64,000 bases of DNA, from positions 1,849,832-1,913,831 of the forward strand of contig NZ_MLJI01000001.1 of assembly GCF_002095535.1 (NCBI RefSeq), read 5' to 3'. The notes beneath the pieces are model-generated. The model made no database searches and was not told where the DNA came from. It was given only the letters and a program-made list of their open reading frames with translations. The first letter of the stretch is position 1. Each line of letters begins with the position of its first letter. Shown in pieces: positions 56,165 to 64,000 of the stretch. The translations under genes were made by a program, and so were the position numbers. The DNA is from Pantoea cypripedii. GTDB lineage: Bacteria > Pseudomonadota > Gammaproteobacteria > Enterobacterales > Enterobacteriaceae.

Positions 56165-57073
56165 TCAGGATTCAACGTTGCTGCGATAATTTTCCGCCTT
56201 AAAACAGGCGAGTGTCGGGAGTTCTGCCAGGGCAAAATCCCAGAACTGGCGCACTTTAGGCGTCATATTTTTCACTCGTTGCGTCACCAGTTGTACCGGC
56301 AAGGCAGCGGGTTCCCACTCGGGTAATAAACGGACCAGTGTGCCATGACGCAGATCGTCCAGCACCTGGTAGGAGAGCAAACGGCCAACGCCCTGGCCGC
56401 TACGCAGCGCCAGCAGCTGGCTTTCGACCTCATTCACCCGCAGGCGCGGTGTAATGCGCACACGCACATCGCGGGCAAAGCGCCATTCCCGCGTCTGCCG
56501 TAGCCCGGCGACCAGGGCGTGCTCGTTCAGCGCAGAAGGGTGCAGCGGTGAGCCAGCGCGTTGCAGGTATTGCGGGCTGGCAATCAGCATGCTCTGCACC
56601 TCACCGACACGGCGCGCCACCATGGATGAATCCTGCAACTCACCGATACGCAGGGCGATATCCAGCGAGTTATCAATCAAATCCTGATAGCTGTCGCTTA
56701 ACACCAGCTCCAGCTGAATTTCCGGATGCTGATCGAGAAAAGCGTTCACCAGCGGCATCACATGACGGCGGCCAAACTGAACCGGTGCGGTGACGCGCAG
56801 CAATCCCTGCAAGCCACTGTGGTGCGCACTGTCCATTGCTGCCTGATAGTTTTCCAGCAACTGACGTGCCTGCTCAAACAACTGCCAGCCCGCTTCAGTC
56901 GGGGCCAGCTGGCGCGTGGTGCGTTCAATCAGCGTGGTACCAAAGCGTTGCTCCAGCGCCGCCAGCGTGCGGGTAATCACTGGCGGGGAGCGTTGCAAAC
57001 GCCGCGCGGCGGCGGCCAGGCTGCCTTGCTGGATGACGGTTACGAACACTTCAAGCTCGTCAAATCTGTCCAT
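56165..57073 (-). CDS. LysR-family transcriptional regulator
   Basis: A 302-residue LysR regulator of the CrgA/AaeR-like type. The HTH is at about 2-60 ([20 protein letters not shown] and [20 protein letters not shown]), with a periplasmic-binding-like effector domain from about 90. Two tandem ATGs exist (57076, 57073); the second has the better distance to AGGA. It diverges from the GST/oxidase-like pair with a 91-nt gap, so regulation of that pair is likely. Not part of the E. coli gstA-dtpA locus as I know it. Confidence 0.85.
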   Translation of the reverse strand: MDRFDELEVFVTVIQQGSLAAAARRLQRSPPVITRTLAALEQRFGTTLIERTTRQLAPTEAGWQLFEQARQLLENYQAAMDSAHHSGLQGLLRVTAPVQFGRRHVMPLVNAFLDQHPEIQLELVLSDSYQDLIDNSLDIALRIGELQDSSMVARRVGEVQSMLIASPQYLQRAGSPLHPSALNEHALVAGLRQTREWRFARDVRVRITPRLRVNEVESQLLALRSGQGVGRLLSYQVLDDLRHGTLVRLLPEWEPAALPVQLVTQRVKNMTPKVRQFWDFALAELPTLACFKAENYRSNVES

Positions 57074-57164
57074 CATTCTTCCTGTTTCGGTAACAGTCTC
57101 TTGTTATAACACGATCTTCCTTACTTAAATCACAAGAGTAAGCTAAGCAAAACAGGAGACCACC

Positions 57165-57791
57165 ATGAAACTTTATAGCACCCCGTTATCTGGCCATGCC
57201 CATCGCGTCCGTCTGTTGCTCAATATGCTGCGGCTGGATTATCAATGCATTGAAGCGGCAGCCGCACAGCGTCAGCAGGACGAATTTCGCCTGCTCAATC
57301 CGTGGCAGCAAATCCCGGTACTGGTCGATGGCGATGAGGTTGTCTACGACAGCAACGCCATTCTGGTGTACCTGGTGCGGCGTTATGCACCGAACAGCCA
57401 CTGGCTGCCGGAGGAGCCGGTGGCGGCGGCACGGGTGCAGCTGTGGTTAGGCAAAGCCGCAGGCGAGATTCGTTACGGCGTGGGTTCGGCGCGATTAATT
57501 AAACAGTTTCAGACCCCGGAAGATTACGCCTCGGCCCGCAGCGTCGCCGCGCGTTTTCTGCCACAGATGGAGCAGCATCTGAGTAGCGGACGTTGGCTGG
57601 CCGACGAGCAACCGACGATTGCCGATCTGGCCTGCTATGCTTACGTTGCTTGCGCGCCCGAGGGAGGCATTTCCCTGCAACCCTGGCCCGCGATTCGTCA
57701 GTGGCTGGCTCAGGTCGAGGCTCTACCCGGCTTTGAGGCGTTGCCGCCATTGCCTCTCCCTGAGGACGATGATCATGTTTCATCCCGGTGA
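57165..57791 (+). CDS. Glutathione S-transferase family protein
   Basis: A 208-residue GST-fold protein distinct from GstA. The thioredoxin-like N-terminal half has MKLYSTPLSGHAHRVRLLLN (Ser in the likely active-site position), WQQIPVLVDGDEVVYDSNAI with the cis-proline and glutathione-binding VYDSNAI. The helical C-terminal half has TIADLACYAYV. CAGGAG 8 nt upstream supports the ATG. Its 3' end overlaps the following gene by 17 nt, suggesting translational coupling. Substrate unknown. Confidence 0.85.
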   Translation: MKLYSTPLSGHAHRVRLLLNMLRLDYQCIEAAAAQRQQDEFRLLNPWQQIPVLVDGDEVVYDSNAILVYLVRRYAPNSHWLPEEPVAAARVQLWLGKAAGEIRYGVGSARLIKQFQTPEDYASARSVAARFLPQMEQHLSSGRWLADEQPTIADLACYAYVACAPEGGISLQPWPAIRQWLAQVEALPGFEALPPLPLPEDDDHVSSR

Positions 57792-58614
57792 ACAACAGGC
57801 ACAGCAGCTGGCGGGTTTTCGCCAGGTGCGTGCCGCCATCTATGATCAGATGCCGCAGCAGCATCAGTTGTTTTATGCCCAGTTGCCTTATCTGTTACTG
57901 GCGCAGCGCGACCCGCACGGCTGGCCGCTGGCCCATTTGCTGATGGCGGCACCGGGTTTTGTGCAGCCGCTGGATGAAAATCACCTGGCAATCCAGCGTA
58001 GCGCGTTGCAACGCGCACCACTGCTGTCATTGCCGGAGGAGGGCGATGCGCTGGCAATCCTTGGCATCGATTTCGCCACTCGTCGCCGTAATCGCGCGAA
58101 TGGCGAGGTGGCGGCACTCGGCCCGGATGTTCTGGTGATGCGGGTGCGCGAGAGTTTTGGTAACTGCCCGCAATATATCCATCAATATCCCTGGCAGGTG
58201 CCTGCGGCGGGGAAAATTGCGGTGACGCCGATAACCCAGTTGAGTGGGGAAGATCAGAATCTGCTCGGTCGCAGCCAGACCTTTTTTATCGCCAGCGGCG
58301 AGCCGGGCGGCAGTATGGACATTTCCCATCGTGGTGGTCCGGCAGGTTTTTTGCGCTGGCACGCAAACGGGCGCTTGTCATTTGATGATTTTCCCGGCAA
58401 TCGCTATATGAACACGCTGGGGAATCTGTTGCTGGATGCGCGCTGTGCGCTGCTAATCCCCGACTGGCAGCAAGGCACCGCGTTGCATTTGCAGGGTGAC
58501 ATGACCATCGACTGGGAAGCCATAAATGGAGAGGGCAGAGCCATCCGCCGCTTATGGTTTACCCCGCATCGTATAATGCGTCTCGGGGCCGGAGCCTGCT
58601 GGATCAGGCAATAA
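57775..58614 (+). CDS. Pyridoxamine-oxidase-like flavin-binding family protein
   Basis: A 279-residue protein with a split-barrel, pyridoxamine 5'-phosphate oxidase-like pattern: LPYLLLAQRDPHGWPLAHLL near the N-terminus and FIASGEPGGSMDISHRGGPA then FDDFPGNRYMNTLGNLLLD in the C-terminal part, resembling COG3576-type flavin-nucleotide-binding proteins. I place the start at ATG 57775 (GAGG 9 nt upstream); ATG 57769 is too close to the GAGG and the frame open from 57619 lies inside the GST gene. It overlaps the GST gene. Reaction unknown. Confidence 0.78.
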   Translation: MFHPGEQQAQQLAGFRQVRAAIYDQMPQQHQLFYAQLPYLLLAQRDPHGWPLAHLLMAAPGFVQPLDENHLAIQRSALQRAPLLSLPEEGDALAILGIDFATRRRNRANGEVAALGPDVLVMRVRESFGNCPQYIHQYPWQVPAAGKIAVTPITQLSGEDQNLLGRSQTFFIASGEPGGSMDISHRGGPAGFLRWHANGRLSFDDFPGNRYMNTLGNLLLDARCALLIPDWQQGTALHLQGDMTIDWEAINGEGRAIRRLWFTPHRIMRLGAGACWIRQ

Positions 58615-58616
58615 AA

Positions 58617-58643
58617 AAGCCGTCACCCGAGGGATGACGGCTT
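58617..58643. terminator. Bidirectional terminator between the oxidase-like gene and dtpA
   Basis: AAGCCGTCA (58617-58625) and TGACGGCTT (58635-58643) form a 9-bp stem, extended inside by CCC/GGG. On the minus strand the T-run follows directly, so it best suits dtpA. Confidence 0.75.
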
Positions 58644-58671
58644 AATCGTTTTTCCGGATGGTACCGACGGA

Positions 58672-60177
58672 TTATGAGTTCGCGTTAGCGCGCTGCAATT
58701 CCGTCTGGGCATCATCCTGAGTCATGCGATTCAGCAGCGGGGCGGTGATCAGCATCAGGATCGCAATCACACCCGTCGCGATACCGATCTGCTGGAACAC
58801 GTGGCTGTACACTGCCAGTGAGGTGTGCGGATCGGTCACGTCATTCGGTACGGCCATCAGGTTAGCCACTTTACCGGCGATCATCGCTGCGCCTGCGGTG
58901 GTCAGGAACCAGGAACCCATGATGAAGCCCATCAGACGCTGCGGCACCAGCTGTGCCACCATCGCCAGACCCAGACCAGAAATCATCAACTCACCGACAC
59001 TCTGCAGCGCATAGCTGATGATCAGCCAGTTCACTGACACGATACCGGCATCATTAGCGAATTTGGCACCAAACGGCAGCACCAGGAAGGCGGCTGAACA
59101 CAGCACCATACCAATGGCAAACTTGTGTGGCATCGGCAGTTTATCGCCCATTTTGTTGTACACCGCAGCCAGAATCGGGCTGGCAAGCATGATCCAGAAT
59201 GGATTCAGTGCCTGGAACTGTTCCGGTTCGAAGGTAATGCCGAGAATGGCATGCTCAACGTTACGAATCGCGAAGAAGTTCAGCGAGGTCGGCATCTGCA
59301 TATACAACACGAAGAACACAATGGCTTCGACCATCAGCAGGAAGGCGACGATCATTTTGCGACGTGCCGCACCCTGCAAGGCAAAGGCTTCTTTGGCAAA
59401 TACCAGCACGATACCAATGGCGATCGCGCCCAGCGCCATACGCGCAATGCTCTGATGATGCAGCAGCAAGGTTGCCAGTGCCACCAGTGCCACGACGCCA
59501 ACCAGCGTCATCAGCAGTTTGTTGATTTGCAGCGGCGCGAAGTCCGGTTTTGAGCCGTAGCTTTTGACCAGACGCTGACAGAACAGGAAGTTAAGCAGGG
59601 TGATCACCAGACCCACCACAGACAGGGAGAAAGCCGCACCCCAGCCGTACTTCGCTGCCAGCCATGGCGTCAGCATCATCGAGAACAGCGAACCGATGTT
59701 GATCGACATGTAAAACATGGTGAATGCACCATCGATGCGCGGATCGTCTTTCTCGTAGCAGGTTGACAGCAGCGAAGACGGGTTAGCTTTAAACAGGCCG
59801 CTACCTACCGCAATGGTCGCCATACCGACGTACACCATGGTGGTGTCATGACCCGAAAACGCGACAAACGCGTAACCCAGCGCCAGCACCATCACGCCCA
59901 ATACGATCACGCGTTTGGTACCCAGTACTTTATCGCCCAGCCAGCCGCCAATCGCGACCAGGCCGTAAACCAGGGCGCTGAACGAGGTGAACAGGGTGAT
60001 GGAGTCTGCTTCAGACATCCCCAGCTGTTTCACCAGGTAAACCGCCATAATGGCCTGCAGGCCGTAGTAACCAAAACGTTCCCACAGTTCGATCGAGAAG
60101 ATCAGATAGAACGCTTTCGGTTGCTTGAACGCGTTGAGGCTGACTGCCTCATCAGTGTGTTTGTTTGCAGTTGACAC
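58672..60177 (-). CDS. dtpA: DtpA (TppB), proton-dependent di/tripeptide permease
   Basis: A 501-residue POT-family transporter (500 in E. coli). The signature [21 protein letters not shown] (with the conserved ExxERFxYY) is at about 31-51, and the PTR2 motif [12 protein letters not shown] near residue 155. About fourteen hydrophobic segments run through the chain, and the middle keeps [21 protein letters not shown]. It imports di- and tripeptides with protons. In E. coli its expression is affected by OmpR; no site was identified here. Confidence 0.96.
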   Translation of the reverse strand: MSTANKHTDEAVSLNAFKQPKAFYLIFSIELWERFGYYGLQAIMAVYLVKQLGMSEADSITLFTSFSALVYGLVAIGGWLGDKVLGTKRVIVLGVMVLALGYAFVAFSGHDTTMVYVGMATIAVGSGLFKANPSSLLSTCYEKDDPRIDGAFTMFYMSINIGSLFSMMLTPWLAAKYGWGAAFSLSVVGLVITLLNFLFCQRLVKSYGSKPDFAPLQINKLLMTLVGVVALVALATLLLHHQSIARMALGAIAIGIVLVFAKEAFALQGAARRKMIVAFLLMVEAIVFFVLYMQMPTSLNFFAIRNVEHAILGITFEPEQFQALNPFWIMLASPILAAVYNKMGDKLPMPHKFAIGMVLCSAAFLVLPFGAKFANDAGIVSVNWLIISYALQSVGELMISGLGLAMVAQLVPQRLMGFIMGSWFLTTAGAAMIAGKVANLMAVPNDVTDPHTSLAVYSHVFQQIGIATGVIAILMLITAPLLNRMTQDDAQTELQRANANS

Positions 60178-60859
60178 GAGTACCTCAGTTTATACATAGC
60201 CTGTTTTTTGACAGGAATTAAGTCTGCGTCAGGCTGGGTAAATCCTGCGCAACAATGTTATTAGAAAGGAAAAACGGCGCCTAATTTGGCTGAATCAGGC
60301 CAGCAGGGCAAGTACTTTTTACACGCTGAAATACCTGCTAAGGGTAGGGTTAAAGCAATAATAAAAAGTTGTTAATTAGTGTTAAATACCAATTGAAACC
60401 ATTATATCAGGATAATCGGTTGGTTTGCAGATCTCGGGGATCATTTTCCTGATATAAACTGCGATTATTCTTATTTTTAGCAGATATGACTGTTGTATAA
60501 AACATAAACAAAAAATTAGTCTGTGTATGTCTGATTATTGAGCACAATGGGTTGATTATTGAGCGCAAAAAGCTACCTAAAGATGTCAGAACGCTAATTT
60601 GTTGATCCTGCGCACAAAAATACCAATTAATTAAATATGTAAAAAAAGAAAACGTTTGCGGAGGCGAATTAAATCGCATAAAAAGTCGCCATTAAGGCAA
60701 TTTGACGGCATAACGACAGTTTTAAGCGACTTTCTATCCTCCCTTCCAGTGACGTGAATTTGTTGCGCAATTGTTGCGTCAATGACTCTTTATTGATTGA
60801 TCGTTCAATATAAAAAGATTACACTTCTTAATATTCCATAGACAAAACCGATGAACACC
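60178..60859. other. dtpA-betI intergenic region
   Basis: A 682-nt AT-rich gap between divergent genes. It holds the dtpA promoter region, TGCGCA-containing sites (CTGCGCAA at 60247-60254, TTGCGCAA at 60763-60770) and the BetI operator near its right end. A reading frame on the minus strand at 60407-60679 lacks a ribosome site and recognisable content, so I do not call it. No betT, which commonly diverges from betI, is present. Confidence 0.5.
60791..60810. promoter_or_regulatory. BetI operator
   Basis: TATTGATTGATCGTTCAATA, an imperfect dyad with TATTGA and TCAATA outer arms, lies 50 nt upstream of betI and resembles the BetI-bound site of the E. coli bet regulatory region. Autoregulation and choline-dependent induction would follow. 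Confidence 0.7.
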
Positions 60860-61465
60860 ATGCCAAAAGTGGGAATGAAAGCCATTCGCCAGGCGCAATT
60901 GATTCAGGCGACCTTAACGGTCATTGACCGGGTGGGGCTGGCAGATGCCAGCATCGCGGTGATTGCTAAAGAAGCGGGCGTATCGACCGGCATCGTCAGC
61001 CATTACTTTGGCGACAAAAACGGTCTTCTTGACGCCTGTATGCGCCAAATCCTCGCCGATCTTTATCTGGCGGTAGAACGGCAGCGACGGCTGGCGGCAG
61101 ACACACCGGAAGCGCAGATCCGCGCCATCATTGATGGCAACTTCGATTTGTCGCAGGTGGAAGGGCCGGTGCTCACCACCTGGCTGGTGTTCTGGACCAA
61201 CAGCCTGCATCACGACAATTTGCAACGTTTGCAGCGTATTAACGACAAACGACTGTGGTCGAATATTACCGCGCAGTTTGCCCGGGTGATGCCGCGTGAG
61301 CAGGCGAGGGCCGCAGGCAGCAGTCTGGCGGCATTAATTGATGGACTGTGGCTACGCATGACGTTGGCACCGCAGCCGATGGAACAGGGGCTGACGCATG
61401 CGCGCCAGCTCTGCTATCAGAATCTCGCCCTGTGGCTGGCCGCCGCAGGGTCAACCCTATCCTGA
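60860..61465 (+). CDS. betI: BetI, choline-responsive TetR-family repressor
   Basis: A 201-residue repressor of glycine-betaine synthesis. N-terminal MPKVGMKAIRQAQLIQATL and the HTH IAVIAKEAGVSTGIVSHYFG match the family, as does AALIDGLWLR near the C-terminus. The start at 60860 follows E. coli BetI; an ATG three codons earlier (60851) is also possible because neither has a strong ribosome site. First gene of betIBA, 9 nt before betB. Confidence 0.93.
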   Translation: MPKVGMKAIRQAQLIQATLTVIDRVGLADASIAVIAKEAGVSTGIVSHYFGDKNGLLDACMRQILADLYLAVERQRRLAADTPEAQIRAIIDGNFDLSQVEGPVLTTWLVFWTNSLHHDNLQRLQRINDKRLWSNITAQFARVMPREQARAAGSSLAALIDGLWLRMTLAPQPMEQGLTHARQLCYQNLALWLAAAGSTLS

Positions 61466-61474
61466 GGAGGACGC

Positions 61475-62941
61475 ATGGCTGATATTCCGCGCCGCGGCTT
61501 ATATATCAATGGTCAGGAATGCCTGGGTAACGGGCCGCTGTTTACCAGCATCAACCCGGCGAACGGCAGAGTGCTGGCGGAAATCACTGCGGCAAGTGGC
61601 GAGGATGTGGATCGTGCCGTCGCCACGGCGCGCGAGGGGCAGCGTATCTGGCGCGGTTACACCCCGGTGGAGCGCAGCCGCGTACTGCTGAAAGCGGTGG
61701 CGTTACTGCGTGAGCGCAATCAGGCGCTGGCCGAGCTGGAAACCGCCGATACCGGTAAACCGATCAGCGAGACAGCGGCGGTGGACATCGTCACCGGTGC
61801 CGACGTGCTGGAATATTATGCGGGCCTCGCCCCGGCGTTACAGGGCGAGCAGATCCCCTTGCGCGAAACCGCGCTGGTCTACACCCGACGAGAACCGCTC
61901 GGCGTGTGTGCGGGCATTGGCGCATGGAACTACCCGATTCAGATCGCGCTGTGGAAAAGCGCCCCGGCGCTGGCGGCGGGTAACGCGATGGTGTTTAAAC
62001 CGAGCGAGGTCACGCCACTCAGCGCGCTGGAGCTGGCGAAAATCTACAGCGAAGCCGGGCTGCCGGATGGGGTGTTTAACGTGGTGCAGGGCGCGGGCGA
62101 AGTGGGCCAGGCGCTGAGTCAGCATCCGCGCATCGACAAAGTTTCCTTCACCGGGGAAGTGAATACCGGGAAGCGTGTGATGGCGGATGCGGCGTTGGCG
62201 AATCTGAAGGAAGTCACCATGGAACTGGGTGGCAAATCACCGTTAATCGTATTTGACGATGCTGACCTTGAGCGTGCCGTGGACGGCGCGCTGATGGCGA
62301 ATTTCTACAGCAGCGGCCAGGTATGCACCAACGGCACCCGCGTATTTGTGCAGCGCAGTATGCAGGCCGCGTTTGAGCAGCGTCTGCTGGAGAAAATGCA
62401 GGGTATTCACATGGGCGATCCTACGGACGCCACGGTGAATTTTGGTCCGCTGGTGAGCGAGCAGCACTGTCGCAAGGTGGAAAGCTATCTGCGCTTGGGT
62501 AAAGAGCAGGGCGCGCGTTTGCTGACGGGGGGCCATCGCGTGGTTGACGGCCCGCTGGCGCGTGGCTGTTACATCGAACCGACGGTGTTCAGCGATTGTC
62601 GCGATGACATGCGCATCGTGCGTGAAGAGATCTTCGGCCCGGTGATGAGCATTCTCACCTTTGATGACGAAGAGGAAGTGATTACCCGCGCCAACCACAC
62701 CGAGCTGGGGCTGGCCGCCGGGATTTTTACCCGCGACCTGAACCGCGCCCATCGCGTGATTCATCAGCTGGAAGCGGGTATTTGCTGGATTAACAGCTGG
62801 GGTGAATCCCCTGCGCCGATGCCGGTTGGCGGGTATAAGCAATCGGGACTCGGCCGTGAAAACGGCATCACCACGTTGCAACACTACACACGCACCAAAT
62901 CGGTGTTGATTGAACTGGGTGACTACCCAAGCGCATTTTGA
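61475..62941 (+). CDS. betB: BetB, betaine aldehyde dehydrogenase
   Basis: A 488-residue NAD(P)-dependent dehydrogenase (490 in E. coli) making glycine betaine, an osmoprotectant. NAD-site stretches: [35 protein letters not shown], and [14 protein letters not shown]. The catalytic glutamate is in [10 protein letters not shown] and the catalytic cysteine in [13 protein letters not shown]. The end [13 protein letters not shown] is typical. GAGGA upstream supports the ATG. It lies between betI and betA with short gaps. Confidence 0.96.
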   Translation: MADIPRRGLYINGQECLGNGPLFTSINPANGRVLAEITAASGEDVDRAVATAREGQRIWRGYTPVERSRVLLKAVALLRERNQALAELETADTGKPISETAAVDIVTGADVLEYYAGLAPALQGEQIPLRETALVYTRREPLGVCAGIGAWNYPIQIALWKSAPALAAGNAMVFKPSEVTPLSALELAKIYSEAGLPDGVFNVVQGAGEVGQALSQHPRIDKVSFTGEVNTGKRVMADAALANLKEVTMELGGKSPLIVFDDADLERAVDGALMANFYSSGQVCTNGTRVFVQRSMQAAFEQRLLEKMQGIHMGDPTDATVNFGPLVSEQHCRKVESYLRLGKEQGARLLTGGHRVVDGPLARGCYIEPTVFSDCRDDMRIVREEIFGPVMSILTFDDEEEVITRANHTELGLAAGIFTRDLNRAHRVIHQLEAGICWINSWGESPAPMPVGGYKQSGLGRENGITTLQHYTRTKSVLIELGDYPSAF

Positions 62942-62983
62942 GTTGTGACCGGCGGTGCGCCGCCGGTGTGATCTGGAGGTTGA

Positions 62984-64000
62984 ATGCAGAAATTTGATTA
63001 CATCATCATTGGCGCAGGTTCCGCTGGCAACGTGCTGGCAACCCGTTTGACTGAGGATGCTGACGTATCGGTACTGTTACTGGAAGCAGGCGGACGCGAT
63101 CACCGCTGGGACTTCCGTACCCAAATGCCAGCCGCTTTGGCCTATCCGTTACAGGGTAAGCGTTATAACTGGGCTTTTGAAACTGACCCGGAACCCCATA
63201 TGAACCACCGCCGCATGGAGTGTGGACGCGGCAAGGGATTGGGCGGCTCGTCGCTGATCAACGGCATGTGTTATATCCGTGGCAACGCGCTCGATTACGA
63301 CAATTGGGCGAAGAAGTCGGGGCTGGAGAACTGGTCCTACGCCGATTGTTTACCTTACTTCCGTAAGGCGGAAAAGCGTGATATCGGGGCGAATGATTAT
63401 CATGGGGGCGAGGGTTATCTCAGCGTCACCACCGCCAAAGCGGGTAACAATCGCCTGTACCGTGCCTTTGTCGATGCAGCAAAGCAGGCCGGACACCATG
63501 AAACCGACGATCTCAATGGCTATCGTCAGGACGGTTTTGGCCCGATGGATCGCACCGTCACGCCGCAAGGCCGCCGTTCCAGCACCGCGCGTGGTTATCT
63601 CGATGTAGCGAAGCAGCGCCCGAATTTAACCATCATCACCCATGCACAAACCGATCATATTGTGTTCGATGGCAAAACCGCGACCGGGGTGCGCTGGCAG
63701 GTGAAAGGCCAGCCGCATGAAGCCCAGGCGCAGCGCGAAGTGTTGTTATGTGCGGGTGCTATCGCTTCACCGCAGATTTTACAGCGTTCCGGCGTGGGTC
63801 CGGCAGAGTGGCTGAGCGAGCTGGACATTGATGTGGTACACGCGCTGCCGGATGTCGGACGCAATTTGCAGGATCACCTTGAAATTTACATGCAATTTCG
63901 CTGCAAACAGCCCATCAGCCTTTACCCGGCATTGCAATGGTGGAACCAGCCAGCGATCGGCGCTGAATGGCTGTTGAAAGGCACCGGGGTGGGAGCCAGC
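62984..64000 (+). CDS. betA: BetA, choline dehydrogenase (3' end outside window)
   Basis: The frame is open from ATG 62984 to the window edge, giving the first 339 residues of an FAD-dependent GMC oxidoreductase that oxidises choline to betaine aldehyde at the membrane. The FAD-binding motif [18 protein letters not shown] is at residues 7-24. The first GMC signature region is [20 protein letters not shown], and the second is in [20 protein letters not shown], with [13 protein letters not shown] following. GGAGGT 6 nt upstream supports the start. Full-length members are about 555 residues, so roughly 215 are missing. Confidence 0.95.
   Translation, partial: MQKFDYIIIGAGSAGNVLATRLTEDADVSVLLLEAGGRDHRWDFRTQMPAALAYPLQGKRYNWAFETDPEPHMNHRRMECGRGKGLGGSSLINGMCYIRGNALDYDNWAKKSGLENWSYADCLPYFRKAEKRDIGANDYHGGEGYLSVTTAKAGNNRLYRAFVDAAKQAGHHETDDLNGYRQDGFGPMDRTVTPQGRRSSTARGYLDVAKQRPNLTIITHAQTDHIVFDGKTATGVRWQVKGQPHEAQAQREVLLCAGAIASPQILQRSGVGPAEWLSELDIDVVHALPDVGRNLQDHLEIYMQFRCKQPISLYPALQWWNQPAIGAEWLLKGTGVGAS

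Noticed and set aside
60407..60679. 90-codon frame in the dtpA-betI gap
   Set aside because: AT-rich non-coding appearance, no ribosome site, no recognisable motif.

Overview
The window is a stretch of enterobacterial chromosome. Gene content and order closely follow the Escherichia coli region around nlpC-ydiV-selO-aroH-ppsR-ppsA, then rprA-ydiK-ydiJ-sufABCDSE-ldtE-lpp-pykF-valVW-mdtK-ribE-cfa-punC-punR-purR-ynhF-mepH-grxD-rnt-gloA-nemA-nemR-ydhL-ydhF-sodC-ydhKJI-slyA-slyB-anmK-mliC-pdxH-tyrS-pdxY-gstA-dtpA. Protein sequences resemble but clearly differ from E. coli. The extra or missing genes (three tandem metalloproteases, eptA beside nemR, betIBA after dtpA, no sodB beside mepH) point to a non-Escherichia enterobacterium. 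I infer Erwiniaceae (Pantoea/Erwinia-like), without proof.

Layout. 1-8 kb: cell-wall hydrolase NlpC, the degenerate EAL protein YdiV, SelO, the Trp-type DAHP synthase AroH, and the PEP synthetase regulator/enzyme pair PpsR/PpsA, transcribed divergently. 8-15 kb: the main accessory segment, three tandem genes of about 726 codons for secreted reprolysin-like zinc metalloproteases. Each has HExGHxxGxxH and three copies of a C-terminal ~90-residue module. All three appear to start at TTG and each is followed by a related hairpin. 15.1-15.26 kb: the sRNA RprA with an RcsB box. 15.4-20.3 kb: YdiK, YdiJ (PurR-type box between them) and an unrecognised 134-residue ORF behind a near-perfect Fur box. 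20.6-26.3 kb: the complete sufABCDSE Fe-S assembly operon. 26.3-32.4 kb: LdtE and Lpp (peptidoglycan to outer-membrane linkage), PykF, three tRNA-Val(GAC), MdtK and riboflavin synthase. 32.4-43.8 kb: Cfa, the purine transporter/regulator cluster PunC-PunR-PurR, YnhF, MepH, GrxD, RNase T, the electrophile-detoxification genes gloA-nemA-nemR, and an inserted phosphoethanolamine transferase. 44-55.4 kb: YdhL, YdhF, SodC, an unknown lipoprotein, the YdhKJI efflux genes, SlyA/SlyB, AnmK, MliC and the vitamin B6 genes pdxH and pdxY flanking tyrS. 55.4-64 kb: a REPIN-like repeat, GstA, a LysR gene divergent from an overlapping GST / pyridoxamine-oxidase-like pair, the peptide transporter DtpA, and the glycine-betaine synthesis genes betI-betB-betA, with betA cut by the window end.

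Recurring themes are envelope upkeep (NlpC, MepH, LdtE, Lpp, SlyB, MliC, Cfa, EptA), iron and Fe-S handling (Fur boxes, suf, grxD), oxidant/electrophile defence (gloA, nemRA, sodC, GSTs), purine control (PurR, PunR, PurR boxes) and the PEP-pyruvate node (ppsA/ppsR, pykF). The part I consider least described is the metalloprotease array. Second are the Fur-box 134-residue gene and a recurrent TTGCGCAA palindrome upstream of ppsA, pykF, purR and betI.
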